The notes under the pieces were generated by a model that did no database searches, had not been told where the DNA came from, and worked only from the letters and a program-made list of their open reading frames with translations. Source: Micropterus salmoides (Eukaryota; Chordata; Actinopteri; Centrarchiformes; Centrarchidae). Taken from it: a DNA stretch of 64,000 nucleotides. Of this stretch, positions 24,411-35,770 are shown piece by piece. Location: contig NW_024040707.1 of the NCBI RefSeq assembly GCF_014851395.1, positions 5,330,349 through 5,394,348 of the forward strand, in the 5' to 3' direction. How positions within the stretch are numbered: the stretch's first letter is position 1; every line of letters begins with the position of its first letter. The position numbers and the translations under genes were made by a program.

Positions 24411-26674
24411 ATTACACAGTTTTCACATTAAGCAATACACTTTCATTGCCAAAATTTTACAGAAAAAATTGTTTCCTTAATATCTATCCTATATATAAGC
24501 CAAGTCAAGATCAAGTTGTGATCAATGAAGACATCCTCTACAATCGTTTGTCAAATTTGTTTTTATTTTTCCCCAGATACATCACAACATAGGTATACTC
24601 TATAATCAAATGTACAGTTACAATAAATAAAACAAATTGCTGTAACAAAATGAAAACAGAATTTAGTACACATTAATTCATTTGGATTGAGACTGTCTTG
24701 AGCATTTGGCCATAGATTCTCGTCCACATCACAATGTCATCATTGCTCATGCAAAAAAAAACTTTTGGCATGGCGAATCCATGCTTGACAGTGGTCTACA
24801 CATATGTAATCACATGCCTCATCCATGGCCTGAAGGAGTGTGGCACACTCAAGGGTTCGGAGATCATAAACCACCTCCATGTTGAAAAAATTCCTCAATA
24901 GGGTTGAGGAAAGGAGTGTACAGGGGCAGGTAGAGGATCATGTCTAGGCACTTGGACAGTGGCCTGCTGGCCGATGGGGTTATGTCCACGGCGACGAGTT
25001 TAAGCCAGGTGAAAGCCAGCTTCATCAACAAAAATGTACTTGTTATGGTTCACATCAGCATCAAGTAGTAAAAGTAATACCATATATAGTGCTGTACCTG
25101 AACATATTCAGCCCTCAATTGTTTCACCTGGTCATTGTTTCTCTCAAAATGCACTCGGTATATATGTTTCATTGATACCTAGTGCCTCTTCAAAAGGCGG
25201 GCTGCTGTTGGTAGGCTGATGGATACCACATTGGCGAACATGTCATTGTTCTCCTCAATTTCCTGCTTTATTTCCAACAGCTCGAGGGCCAGGATCTTAT
25301 TCCTGGCCCTCACCATTTCCACCACTGTCAGCACATGGCCACGGCCACAACTGTGGGTTTTTCTGACAACTCTAAGCATAGAAATGAATATAATGTCATT
25401 AGATCATACTCATACATCATACATATTAGATCATGAATTTACATGCATTACAATTTACAGTACTGTAAATCGAAAGATAAAACATATCCTCCAAACTTTC
25501 TTGACAAAAAGTTTGGATGATTGAATTGACAGTTGATTTTTTTAGATTTGTCTCAGTTAATCTGGCAGCCTCTGCTATACTAAGGCCTTGGTTCACCAAA
25601 TCATCGACAATGATAGCCCGGCGTTACGGTTTACGGTTGTAATTTGTGAACTTCGATATAAGCCTATGTTTTCATTAGTTTGTTTGATAGGATAGCGCTG
25701 ATTTCTAGTTAGATGTGTTTTGTTTGTTATGTTGGCCTTGGTTCACCCTGAAGTAAAACTTAGTTCATCACTACTTGTTTCATTCTGTTATATAATATAA
25801 TATAGTCACAATTCCTTATTTTACAATAGTCAAAGTTGTGTTCATGTGGCTTCTTGGAATTTCTTGGGAAGAGGGGGTAGTTTCATGTTATGTCTGGGCC
25901 CCTAGACCAGGCGTAACACCAGACGTCATTAGAGACAACAGTTCTGCCTCTCCCTCTCTGACAACCAACCATTCGACAGGCCCTTTGACCACCTCTCTGA
26001 CCTCTCTGTTCTTGCCCATGGCCACCTCTCTGACGTATCCCTTGTCCACCAGCTCTTCCTCTTACTTTCTGTCTATACTGCTTCATGTTGAAAGAAAGTG
26101 CCAGTATCAACACATCGTCTTTTATTGGGTGACCAATTGTGATTACCAGGAGCAATCAAGCATAATGAATCAGCAATAATGAGTATTCATGTGTTAGGTT
26201 AGGTTCCATGTAATTCAGATGACAAACACACACTTTATATAGCTGACAAACCAATAACAAATCTATAGATTTACCAAACAATTTAAACCAAATTATTAAG
26301 ATCAGTTGGATTCAGTGTTGGTCAAATGTATTTATGCAAATCAGAATAGAAGCATATCAGAGGTATTGTGAGCATTGCATTGTGAAAGACAATTACTTCA
26401 TATGAAAGGTATTTCTTTGATGATGCACTGATTTGGTGTGGTGAAAAAGTTACTGTGTAATTTTGTGTGTTTTACTTAGTATAAAACTCAAAGCAGATCA
26501 TCAAAAAGGCTGTAATCACATGTTCAACTGACTTGTCAACTTGAGTTGTGAAATTTTTCCACATACTTATGATAACAGATATATGTATGTTAAGCGTTAA
26601 AAAAAAACTGTAAGAGTTTAGGAAAGTTTGGTAAAAGGATTCAAAAGGATTGTCATAGCGATCGCAAAAAACTG
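24411..26674 (-). mobile_element. DDE transposon, minus orientation (copy 3)
   Basis: The right end at 26674, reversed, reads GCAGTTTTTTGCGATCGCTA followed by TGACAATCCTTT, matching the left ends of copies 1 and 2. Reading leftward come a ~500-bp 5'UTR, a basic Arg/Gly-rich start, the helix-turn-helix, the DEAGF block and the NPIEEFF block. The 3' inverted end is not clear, so the left boundary is arbitrary. Copies 2 and 3 face each other; the pair could also be read as one 3.5-kb unit bounded by 23209 and 26674. Confidence 0.6.
24700..26155 (-). pseudogene. DDE transposase remnant of copy 3
   Basis: From N to C terminus on the minus strand: an Arg/Gly-rich start with MKQYRQKVRGRAGG (about 26085); a helix-turn-helix piece AIIVDDLVNQGLSIAEAARL (25530-25640); a second DNA-binding segment including NDMFANVVSISLPTAARLLK (25179-25379); KYIFVDEAGFHLA (24999-25042), which holds the first catalytic Asp; and LPLYTPFLNPIEEFFSTWRW (24880-24935), which holds the final acidic residue. 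After it comes CATLLQAMDEACDYI...CQAWIRHAKSFF. The segment with the middle Asp is deleted, there are several frameshifts, and a stop follows HLA. The gap at 25640-25880 could be an intron or insertion. Confidence 0.7.
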
Positions 26675-26804
26675 CAAAACAAACATTAAAAAGATGATGT
26701 TAGTGAAGCACACTAATAAAACATGAGAAGGCTACTTTTGTCTACTGTCTGAAATAAAATAAAAAATCTTTAATGACCTGGCAAATGTGCCACTATTATT
26801 ATTA

Positions 26805-27860
26805 CAGTTTTTTGAATTTGCTAATAAATGTTTTGCAGAATGCGGCTCATTGTGTCAAAACTGTACACACAAGCCAAATAAGATATAACAATTGGAGATA
26901 AATATGTCACTTCTATGTAAACATGAAACTCAAACTCAAAACTCAACACCTAACAATCCTTTTTCAAAATGGCATTTTTGCAACAAAATGATACACACAT
27001 GCACCACTTCAATTACTCTTTCAGCAACAACACACTGATGTGCTTTTATACAAAACACTGCCGTGTACTTTAGTACTTTGTATACCTATTTCTCATACAG
27101 GCTTCTGTGAAAACATTGTTCCAATACAGAACATCTACTCACATTTCAACGAACGTAAAAAAAAAAAATAGAAAGGCATCAGAAAAAATACATACAGTTC
27201 ATTTTTTCCCAGTGCAGGTTTTTACAACAACCGACAAAAAACAGGGAAAAAATTCTTATCAAAAATTTTATTTTACAGTAAGATATGGGGTGGATGGTTT
27301 ATGGATCCCACCTTCAGTTAGGGTCTGGCCACGTCACGTCATCCACATTACGTGCAACGTCATCCCTGGCTAGGCAACGTGGAAAATATTGCCTTGGACT
27401 GACCCCACCTCAATGTCTCTGCATGCCTCTTCCATTGCTTGCAGAAGAGGCATGTGAGAGAGTATCGGCATGCTGACACGGTTGATTTTATGAAATATTG
27501 TGTGATCAGCAATGATTTGCTCTCATTGTTGACGTAGGTGAATAGTGTTGTTTGCCAACACTGTATTGACAATGGCCAGTTCCTGTTGATGGGTGAACAG
27601 ATGTTTCCTGTTGATGGGTGAACAGACGTTCCAAAATGTCCATATTATGGATGCTAACATGTGGCGGCTCAGGTTGGGCTGGACTCCCTGCCCATCCTTT
27701 GTCATCGTCAGGCCGTGATTTATGACATGGTCCACAACAGTGGCCCTAATTTTATCGATACCCTTATTTGTTCTTGTCTTTGTCCCCATCTTCCTCCTAC
27801 TCCTCTTCCTCTTCCTCTGTCTCTTTCTTTTTCTCTTCCTGTGCTGTAATAGAAAAACCT
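26805..27860 (-). mobile_element. DDE transposon deletion derivative (copy 4)
   Basis: The left end ACAGTTTTTTGAATTTGC at 26805 resembles the termini of the other copies. The minus strand then carries a transposase C-terminus (LLQAMEEACRDIEVGSVQG, about 27400-27460) and, directly upstream of it, an N-terminus (27523-27789). The entire catalytic core is deleted. The 5' inverted end beyond 27860 was not identified. Confidence 0.6.
27340..27849 (-). pseudogene. Core-less DDE transposase remnant of copy 4
   Basis: The frame at 27523-27789 contains DKIRATVVDHVINHGLTMTK and PNLSRHMLASIIWTF, the helix-turn-helix and recognition helix, then FTHQQELAIVNTVLANNTIH, the linker that precedes the catalytic domain. 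It then falls straight to the C-terminal helix region. The plus-strand pyrimidine tract at 27786-27840 is the Arg/Lys-rich coding start read in reverse. Because the DNA-binding half is retained in one open frame, a truncated DNA-binding peptide is conceivable, but nothing here shows expression. Confidence 0.6.
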
Positions 27861-30800
27861 TACAGGTTTAGCTACAGTAACTAAGGAGGGTGGGGCTTAG
27901 TAAATAGTCAGTTACAACTAAAATGGATTTCATCATATCAACATATGTTTAAGGTTTTTGGTAATTACTTGTTTTGCAAGGTTAGAAATTTTGACACTTT
28001 AATTTGGAATCCAAAATAAATGTAACTACATTCTTTGTAACTTGCTGTGCTGTTCTTTTCTGGTGTTCATACCACATATGATCACGTGAGCACTTAACTG
28101 AATATGAGCATCTCTCCAGATGTCTTTCTGTTATTGCTAAGCTTTCCATGTATAATGATCTACTGACTGTTAAATCCCAGCACCCAGCAACACACACATG
28201 TTTCCGAGACTATTGACGGTGGTTGTCTGTGACCGTTTAGCAACCTTATCTATGTCAGGTTTTTTTTGTTGGTTTAGTTTTTTACCAATAATCAAAAGCT
28301 GGTTTATAGGGCACATACCTAGATATAATTTTTTTTATTTGGGGTTTTTACCGACCATTTATTGGTATAATGGGCTCTTACTGGTCTTGTGTGAACACTC
28401 ATATTGAGTGTTTTACTTACTGGGGGAGGTTGAAGCTGTGACTGTGTCCTGTGCTGCCAATGTAAGCATACGGAGGCCTTATTCATCATCGCTTACCCAC
28501 CTGTGGGTCTGTGTCAGGACGTTTATGTTCCCTTTGTGCTCATGGACTTAAGACGGGGCATTATGGGAAACCAGAATGGTCTGGTCTTTGAATCTGCAAT
28601 ATTAACTATTAGGCTGGTACTCCTCAATTCTTCTCCAAATTTTCGTGTTGTTGATTCATCATTTAAATTGATCACTTGATCACATTTTAAAGAAAAGTCA
28701 TGTTCAGTATCTAACTTTCCTAATTCAGGGTTTAAATCTAGTTCATAGATTTCTCTTAAGACATGAATATTACTTTGATAGACTGCCGACCTGACAAGGG
28801 GTAGTGGGGTAACTAAATAACTCAAGTACTGCTACTTTAATATATATATATACTTTAATATATATATATATTATAGTATCAAAATGTCTGCTCAACATGA
28901 ACTTCTGACAGTGAGATCTATGAGATCTATTTTGCTGCTTGAAATCAATAAATATTTAAAAATAATTGATTCCACGATCTAAATCCTATATTAGAGCGGA
29001 GGCAGAAATCCCAGAGACAGATATCTCAAAATCCAGACAAATAAAATAAAAACAAAAGAAAAGTGACTGAATGTTTTTTTGACAGAAGTATTTTCCCCTC
29101 TGTGATAAGACTTTACAAGGAAACTGAACTAAAGGAGTACATTCTAGACAAGAACACACTGAGAAAATGGTGTGAATGTACCCTTATACTCCTCTTTCAC
29201 CACACACACACTCACACAGCAGTTTAATGTGAAGTCCATCCATCAGCTGTTGTTGACAGGGCTTTTAAGACTGATACCATCACCTTTCTCTGTTTGAACT
29301 GTCAACACCTTCAATACATAAAACACATTTCACTTTGATTGAGCACTTTCACATGTTTCTTTCCACCAGCTACAGTTCATAAATGTTATGCCATAAATTT
29401 TGGATGCTCTTCAGACAAATTGGCCAACATAAACACATTCTTAAAGTAAGCAATCAAATTGCAGGAAAAACATTCTGTTAACCCAGCTGGAAGGGTTCTT
29501 TCGGTTATTGCTAACTTTACTGCAGAGCCCTGCAAGGGCAAAGACAATGCTAAAGGAGTGACACCAAGGGGTCTTGACCAAGCGTCCACATGTGACTACT
29601 TGGCAGTGAGACTGATTTCTTCCAGGTGCTCTGGTTTCCTACAACACATTCAGATTAGATGAAGTGGAAAGTTTAAATTGCTTTTAGGTGTGAATGTCTT
29701 TGTTTGCTGCCTGTTGCCATATATTCCAGTCCTCCTGTGACACTGAACTAATAAAGAGGGGATATCAAATGGATGGATGATACATTTTGAGCCCAACCAT
29801 AACATAAACTGTCTTCCCAACAAGTAATATTAAATATTAGGATGAAGAATAAAGGGTCTAAGGACAGTGGGTGTCATGTGCTACACAGATTATAAAGCCA
29901 TTTTGAGGGCAAATTTGTTATATTTGATTTCAGACAAAAAATGTTTTTTTTTTCAAAGTCACTTATTCAAAACGCTTCATTCAGTCTGCATTACCAACAT
30001 GCACCTTGGCCAAACGGTTAATCTCACCTCCAAAACTCACTCAAACCACCAAAACATTTCATAGTCGCAAAATAAGCTTGTTCAACCACAGAACTAAAAA
30101 AATAATTCTTATTTAAAAAGCATACATTGAACACTTATAACACACAGACCTAAAAAACACTAACAATAGGTAATGTTGTTGTTTATCTTTGAAGTTTTCA
30201 TTAAAGTATAAGAATAACATATTTTCACTTTATTGAATGTACTAAAGTATATGTAACAAGAATAAATCAGAAATGCAGACATTTGCTTCAATGTCCTTTA
30301 TTTATCCAATAATTTATTTACTAAGTTGAGCTAATTCCGAAAATTTCAGTACTGCAATACAGTTTTTCTCAATTCAGCTGGTACTTGAGACACAATGACC
30401 ACAACCTGTAATTCATGTACCAACACCCTGAACCAATTATGCTAAAATACAAGAATATTTCCTGCATTACACTCAGATTGCAGTTACAAACCACACTTTT
30501 TTCAAAACACTAGACACAGTTCTCTATGTACATCGAGGTAAACATTTACGTAAATATTCTGACAAACATTTTCTATATATTTCAGTCTGGTTACTGAAGA
30601 AATGCATCATTCTGTTTTGAATGTGTTTTTAACAGTTTTGGAGCATGCTAGCGTTTGAAAAATGTTCTGCAAATAAATAGTGTTTTGCAGGTGGTGGAGT
30701 AGTGTTTATTGAATGCATTTTGTGTGAAAGCAATAAAGAACGTTTCACATTTTGAAAAAATACATCAAACACATTTTGATGGAATCGATAAAATGCCATT

Positions 30801-31680
30801 ATGTATCAGAGTTACTGGTGCTTGATTAATTATGGAATCTTTTCACATACTCCTGAACGTATTTGCATGAAGATATGAGATGGAAATACAATGAACACTT
30901 TTTTAGAAAATGTCTCAAATTTTAGCAGCATTTGAATAAAAAAATAACTAAAGCCACAGAACATTGACAATAGTGCACAAATAGAGTTTAATTATTTATA
31001 TACTTACATGAATTTGTAATGTGTCTTTGATTTGTGTTATTGATTGATAAGTCACTGCATCAACTCCTTGTATTGATTCTGATTAGGTCTGGTGGTTTGT
31101 ATTGATTAGTATACCTCTTTACATGTAGTATTACTTCTAAGACACAGTGTATTTATAAATGACACTGTCGTTTTAATTTTGGGCATCTCTGTCTGCCCTA
31201 ACAGCAGTTAATCAGTGTATGACAGCTGAAGAATGTATCTGCTGGATGTATATGTAATAGAGAATTAAACAGTGTGTTGTAAACTTAGATACCACTCCCT
31301 GGAAAAATACACGTAGCTGCTTCATGATTTACTGTAATTTCCTGTGCACTCTTCTCTCGCTGCCAGGAACTCTCAGTGGAAAGAGTCATTACTAACTACT
31401 GTGCTGACACTGTTACCCAGATCACAATGTTTCCCTTGATCTCAGTCTCATAATTGAACACAATAGATTGCCAACTTTCTCACTACCAAATAAGGGACAA
31501 AAGGCACACCACGTCTTGCTTGGTGCACAGTACCACGGCAGCTTGGATGTGGTGATGTTGGTGTTGTATTATTGGAAAGGCAAAAAGATTGTATATTCCA
31601 TTTAGTCTATAGCTTTCCTAAAACTCTTTTATTATGTAAGCTTGAATAATACATTATCAAAGATATAGCCTTTAGAGATT
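27861..31680. other. AT-rich intergenic DNA with unnamed repeats
   Basis: One minus-strand frame (28523-28825) has protein-like composition and is listed separately. A TATATA array lies at 28834-28872. At 30360 a TIR-like start (ACAGTTTTTCTCAATTCAGC) resembles the ends of the DDE transposons upstream and may open a MITE of about 600 bp, but I could not find its partner. No host gene is visible. Confidence 0.4.
28523..28825 (-). CDS. Unrecognised 100-codon open frame
   Basis: This frame begins MSYLVTPLPLVRSAVYQ and contains LNPELGKLDTEHDFSLKCDQ and NDESTTRKFGEELRS before ending at a stop. Unlike most open frames in the window, its composition is balanced (acidic and basic residues, few low-complexity runs). 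It resembles a piece of a real protein, host exon or retroelement, but I recognise no family. There is no convincing upstream promoter or partner exon. It directly precedes a TATATA array (28834-28872). Treat as a candidate only. Confidence 0.25.
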   Translation of the reverse strand: MSYLVTPLPLVRSAVYQSNIHVLREIYELDLNPELGKLDTEHDFSLKCDQVINLNDESTTRKFGEELRSTSLIVNIADSKTRPFWFPIMPRLKSMSTKGT

Positions 31681-31689
31681 TTTTCTAGC

Positions 31690-32860
31690 CTGCCTTGTTT
31701 TTCCATATGCTGCTGATCTCCGGTGCAAGTGTCTCTTCACACAACCAGCCTCACCACTCTACCTCTATTGCTCAGTCATGGTCTCCACAACTCAGCCTGC
31801 CAGTCTTAACCACCATTATTCTGCCATGCTCCCCACTCCTCTATCTGCCAGCCTCTTGCCACCATCACATCTACACTCCCTCAGCAATATCAGTAGTCAT
31901 TAACAATCCTTTTGTTACAACTTTCACCTGCAAGTCTGTGTCTGCTCTTGGGTCCGCGCAAACACAAACCTAAAAGAACAATTTGGCCAGAATGGACCTA
32001 GCGGATGCAAACTCGACCCAACAAGCCCTTGGCTCACAAGGTGCCCAGGTAGGAAATCAGTAACAAGCTATTCAGGAAACAATGCACACTCTTCAACATC
32101 AAACCTCCAGTGCAGCTCAGTTCAGCGGACAAATGAATCAAATCACCTATCACCTGACCCCCACTACATCCCTGCTACAGCTCCCTCAGCTTCCTTCATA
32201 ACTCTTTCATAGTCACCCATTGAGCATCTTGTGGGCCTTTTTTTGATCATCCTGTTGAGGCAGGGAAACAGGAAATAGGCTGTACTCATTAGGTCAGGGC
32301 TCCAGTTCTGTAGTTGAATTTGGGGTCAATTTTAGGACTTTGAAGCTGATAGTGGCTGGGATGAGACTGCGCTACAGGCTGCATTTATTCGTGGTCTCTC
32401 TGAATACAGTAACATGAGTTAGCGGCTAGGGATGAAACCACCAGCTTGGATCTTCTAATTTCTCTCTCCATTCACTTAGATAATTACTTTAGAGGGCCTA
32501 GTAGAGACAGACCAGTAGTAGACCCATTTCCATTCCTCACCCTCAGTCCATAAATTCCCCTGTTAGCAGCTCTCATAGAGTTCTCATAGACTAAAGTTGG
32601 TCTTCCAGTGGAATCCCTCTCAGAACCTGAGGATGGGATAGTTTTGGATGGACGTTTACTGGCACGCATCACCCTTGCAATGGAAAACTGCCTTCAACAA
32701 TTCATTAGGACAATTTGAGTACCTGGTCATGCTATTTGGACTCACTAATACCAGCTGTTTTCCAAACTACCTAAATTACATTCTCAGAGACATGGGACCA
32801 TGCAAGGAGCATGTGAATGGATAGTTATTGTTAGATATTTCCCTGCCCCACACTGCGTTA
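31690..32860 (+). mobile_element. Decayed Ty3/gypsy LTR retrotransposon (Sushi-like)
   Basis: The region 31690-31975 looks like the end of a 5' LTR (CTGTGTCTGCTCTTGGGTCC followed by an A-rich start and a GAACAATTTGGCCAGAATGG leader). A gag start follows at 31992 (MDLADANSTQQALGSQGAQV). Then come gag core WDETALQAAFIRGLSEYSNM (about 32356-32415), a protease-like LAALI and VGLPVESLSEPE...LDGRLLARIT (32550-32670), and RT WKTAFNNSLGQFEYLVMLFG (about 32680-32745) with NYLNYILRDM. Most of gag, the protease-to-RT linker, the RT catalytic core, RNase H, integrase and the 3' LTR are missing. Confidence 0.75.
31992..32830 (+). pseudogene. gag-pro-RT remnant of the Ty3/gypsy element
   Basis: Recognisable blocks occur in the right order for a gypsy polyprotein, but in several frames with stops (for example just after SEYSNM). 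The protease fragment runs almost directly into the RT segment that normally lies ~200 residues later, so a deletion joined them. The segment with the YLDD-type catalytic motif is absent because the similarity ends near 32830. No functional product is possible. Confidence 0.7.
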
Positions 32861-32869
32861 TTAGGTTAG

Positions 32870-35080
32870 GTTACTTTATTTGTACCCGTAAGTAGATTTA
32901 GTTTGCTGTAGACAGACAAGGCATCCATGCTATGACATATTTATCTGAGTGATGGCTGCTGGAAGCTACCCTTTACCCATTCTCTCTATACCTTTTTTTT
33001 GTTTGTTTATTTCAACATTAAGAAACTGAATCTACTTGGTTAAAGTAAGGGATCAATTATCAAAATTTTTAATGTGACATGATTTTTGTCTTTGAAGTTG
33101 TTTCGTCCAACAAATAATACACACTTTTTTGAGGTTATTATTCACATGAACTGAAGAAATTGGTTTTCAGTAAAATGTAATTTAAAATATTTTTTTGTTA
33201 CATTTTACATACATTTTTGTTTAGCTGAAGACAGTTTCCATAGTCAGGAATGTGAGAAAGAAAGAGGTACAGTGAGGCAGTGAAAAAGAACAGTGAGTGA
33301 CAGGTGCAGAGTAAAGATAAATAAAAATGGCTGAGCTTTTAGCAGAGGTGCTGTTGAAAGAAGTGTAAATCTCAGATATTGTGCTGATGTGAGGGATCAA
33401 AGTGTTTATGATTGACGGCTTACAGGAAGCAAAGAGAAGGGGGAAAGTGGCAAGAGGAGATATATGGAAGAAGTGTTTATTATACAACAAGCATGTGAAA
33501 TGGGACTGGATGCCCTCTCCGTGAATCCAGATGAAAGAGATGATCCTTTGTTGATTTCATCCCATTTAATCCACTTTAGCAGTGAAGAGGAGAATGAGAT
33601 TAAAGGGAAGAGCAAGGTTATATGAGGATTAATAAATCCAAAGGCAACTGAGCCGAGAGAAAATGGTCACATTAAAAGGATTTTTTTTTACAAGCTACAT
33701 ATATTTTTCATGGTTCTGCCTGTCATTATATCTATTTATGATGCTTTTACAAATTTAACTGGTATGTATCAAGACAACAGAGCCATCTGGGTCAAGCAGG
33801 AGCGAACAAGAACAAGATTAGTCAGATAAACAGACATTACCAAAATGTCTTTAGTCAAGTAAATTTATTTATATATCTCAAAATTGCCTCAAGGAGCTTA
33901 GAAATGTGTACAGCATACAACACACTCTGCCCTTAGACCCTTGATTTGAATGAGGAAAAACTGAAGAAAATGTTACAGGCCTCAAGCATGAGTGACCTGC
34001 GAATAGATATTGTCTTGTTTTGGACAGGAAAAGCAGAGACAGGAGACGTCACTTGTAATCGTTCAGAAGGCTGTTCTCTGTCTTTATTAAACAGAATATA
34101 TCTCTTTTTTTCTTCTTCATTTAAACCACTTAGACAATATTCCTTTTAACAAATTACACTTTTAGCTTCACATTACAGCATAGAGGTTAATCCATTAAAC
34201 TGCTGAAATAACATACAAATTATAAAAATGTGCAAATTTCTTGTTCAGTTCAACAGAAATACTTCACCTCTCCCAGTCTCCCACTGGTACACTTATTGCT
34301 ATTTACTAGCTCCAAAATCATATACATCCAGTAGCTTTGATGTTGTTAAGCCTACTTGTTTCACACTTTTACAGCATTCTCAAATACAAAATATGAAAAC
34401 GATACAGAGGCCTACATTATAGAAAATACATGTTTTTTAAACCTTACCAACAGTTTCCAACTATTCAGTATTATCATGGTGACATGACTTGAAAAAAGGA
34501 CTTTATACATTCTCAACTCTACAACTTTTAAATAACCATACTTCAAACTTTAGCTTTAGCAAAATCAAAGAAAGGTGCAGGAGCAATGACCATAAACAAG
34601 ACAAATGTAGTTACACTTTTTACACAGGGGCAAGCTAAACTTCAACATCTCTTGACTGAATAAAAAAACATAGTTTTACACATAAAACGTTATCAGAACA
34701 ATATAATGAAGGCTTTAAAAGTCCTTAGAAATGTATTACAACAAAATATTATACATTACTAACCTGTTTTGTACAGGAAAAGCAGAGACAGCCTACTAGC
34801 GCTCACATAAGTGGACACTCTCTCTTGTGGTGTCATTGAGCACTACTCAAACATACTACTAAAATCCCGTGCAAAAATACATTCACATTGTGCACTTTTT
34901 TTACAGGCTATTGCACAAAATAACAATTGTGACAACACATTTGTTGGTGTCACAAAAACCTCAGGAAGAGCATCAAAGGAGGGGTCCTTCTCCCAGGATG
35001 GACAGACATGCATGAAATACAGAATAGACCAACATAATAAAATTACAGTATGGACAATCATGATGACAAAGTCATGTCTG
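32870..35080. other. Intergenic DNA with a SINE/LINE tail at about 33850-33965
   Basis: At 33855-33965 the sequence AAATTTATTTATATATCTCA, then CCTCAAGGAGCTTA, and later GAGGAAAAACTG resembles, in reverse, the 3' part of the fish repeat seen at 61370-61615. The rest has no recognised feature; 33220-33620 shows only a serine-rich pyrimidine bias on the minus strand. The phrase CAGGAAAAGCAGAGACAG occurs at both 34025 and 34777, hinting at a short dispersed repeat. Confidence 0.4.
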
Positions 35081-35084
35081 CTCC

Positions 35085-35770
35085 ATGGACTCCTGCTTTT
35101 GCAACCTGGGATGTTTTTGATTGCTTGCCATATATCGTTGGTGTTGAGGTCTCTCTCCAGTCTCTGCTGATGTTTCCGTTTCGCCTCCTTGATGCCAGCT
35201 TTCAGTCTCGCTCTGCCGGTGTTGTATGCTTCCAGCTTTTCTGGCTATGGATAGAGCTCTCACCTCTTCATTCATTCAGGCTTTCTGGTTGGGGAAAGAA
35301 TGTATTGTCATTGTGAACATGTCGGATGTCACTTATGAGGCATATTCCTGAAGATTGATGTGGTTCTCCTCCTGGATGGCAGCTTCTCTGAACATGTGCC
35401 AGTCTGTGCACTCAAAACAGTACTGTTGAGCTACTGTAGCCTAATCTGTCTACGCTTTGACTGTTTTTACTGTAAGTAGGCAGGAGAAGCAGAGAATAGA
35501 CCAAATGGGGATGAAGGAAGGCTTTGTAGCTGCCATGAATGTTCGTGTAAACACGGTCTAGGATATTGCTTTCCCTTGTGGTGATGCGTACATGTGGGTG
35601 GAATTTAGGTAAAACAGTTTTAAGATCTGTTTTATTAAAATCACCAGCTAAAATAAAAACACCATCCTGTTGGTTTGTCATCTGACTCCTGCTGATTGCG
35701 TCTGGAGGAATGTAAAGGGCAACAAAAAAACACCACCGACCCTAAGGACAGCCTCACAGAGCAGCTAGTA
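35085..35770 (-). mobile_element. LINE endonuclease-to-linker fragment (Rex1/L2 type)
   Basis: On the minus strand, read downward from 35770: FVALYIPPDA; then DGVFILAGDFNKTDLKTVLP, the AP-type endonuclease GDFN motif; then ESNILDRVYTNIHGSYKAF; then ECTDWHMFREAAIQEENHIN; a KPWMN-like block; and LKAGIKEAKRKHQQRLE...WQAIKNIPG, the linker before the reverse transcriptase. Frames break at least twice. It is the same broad LINE type as the element at 52.8-55.3 kb but a different copy. The RT and the 5' half of the endonuclease are absent. Confidence 0.75.
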
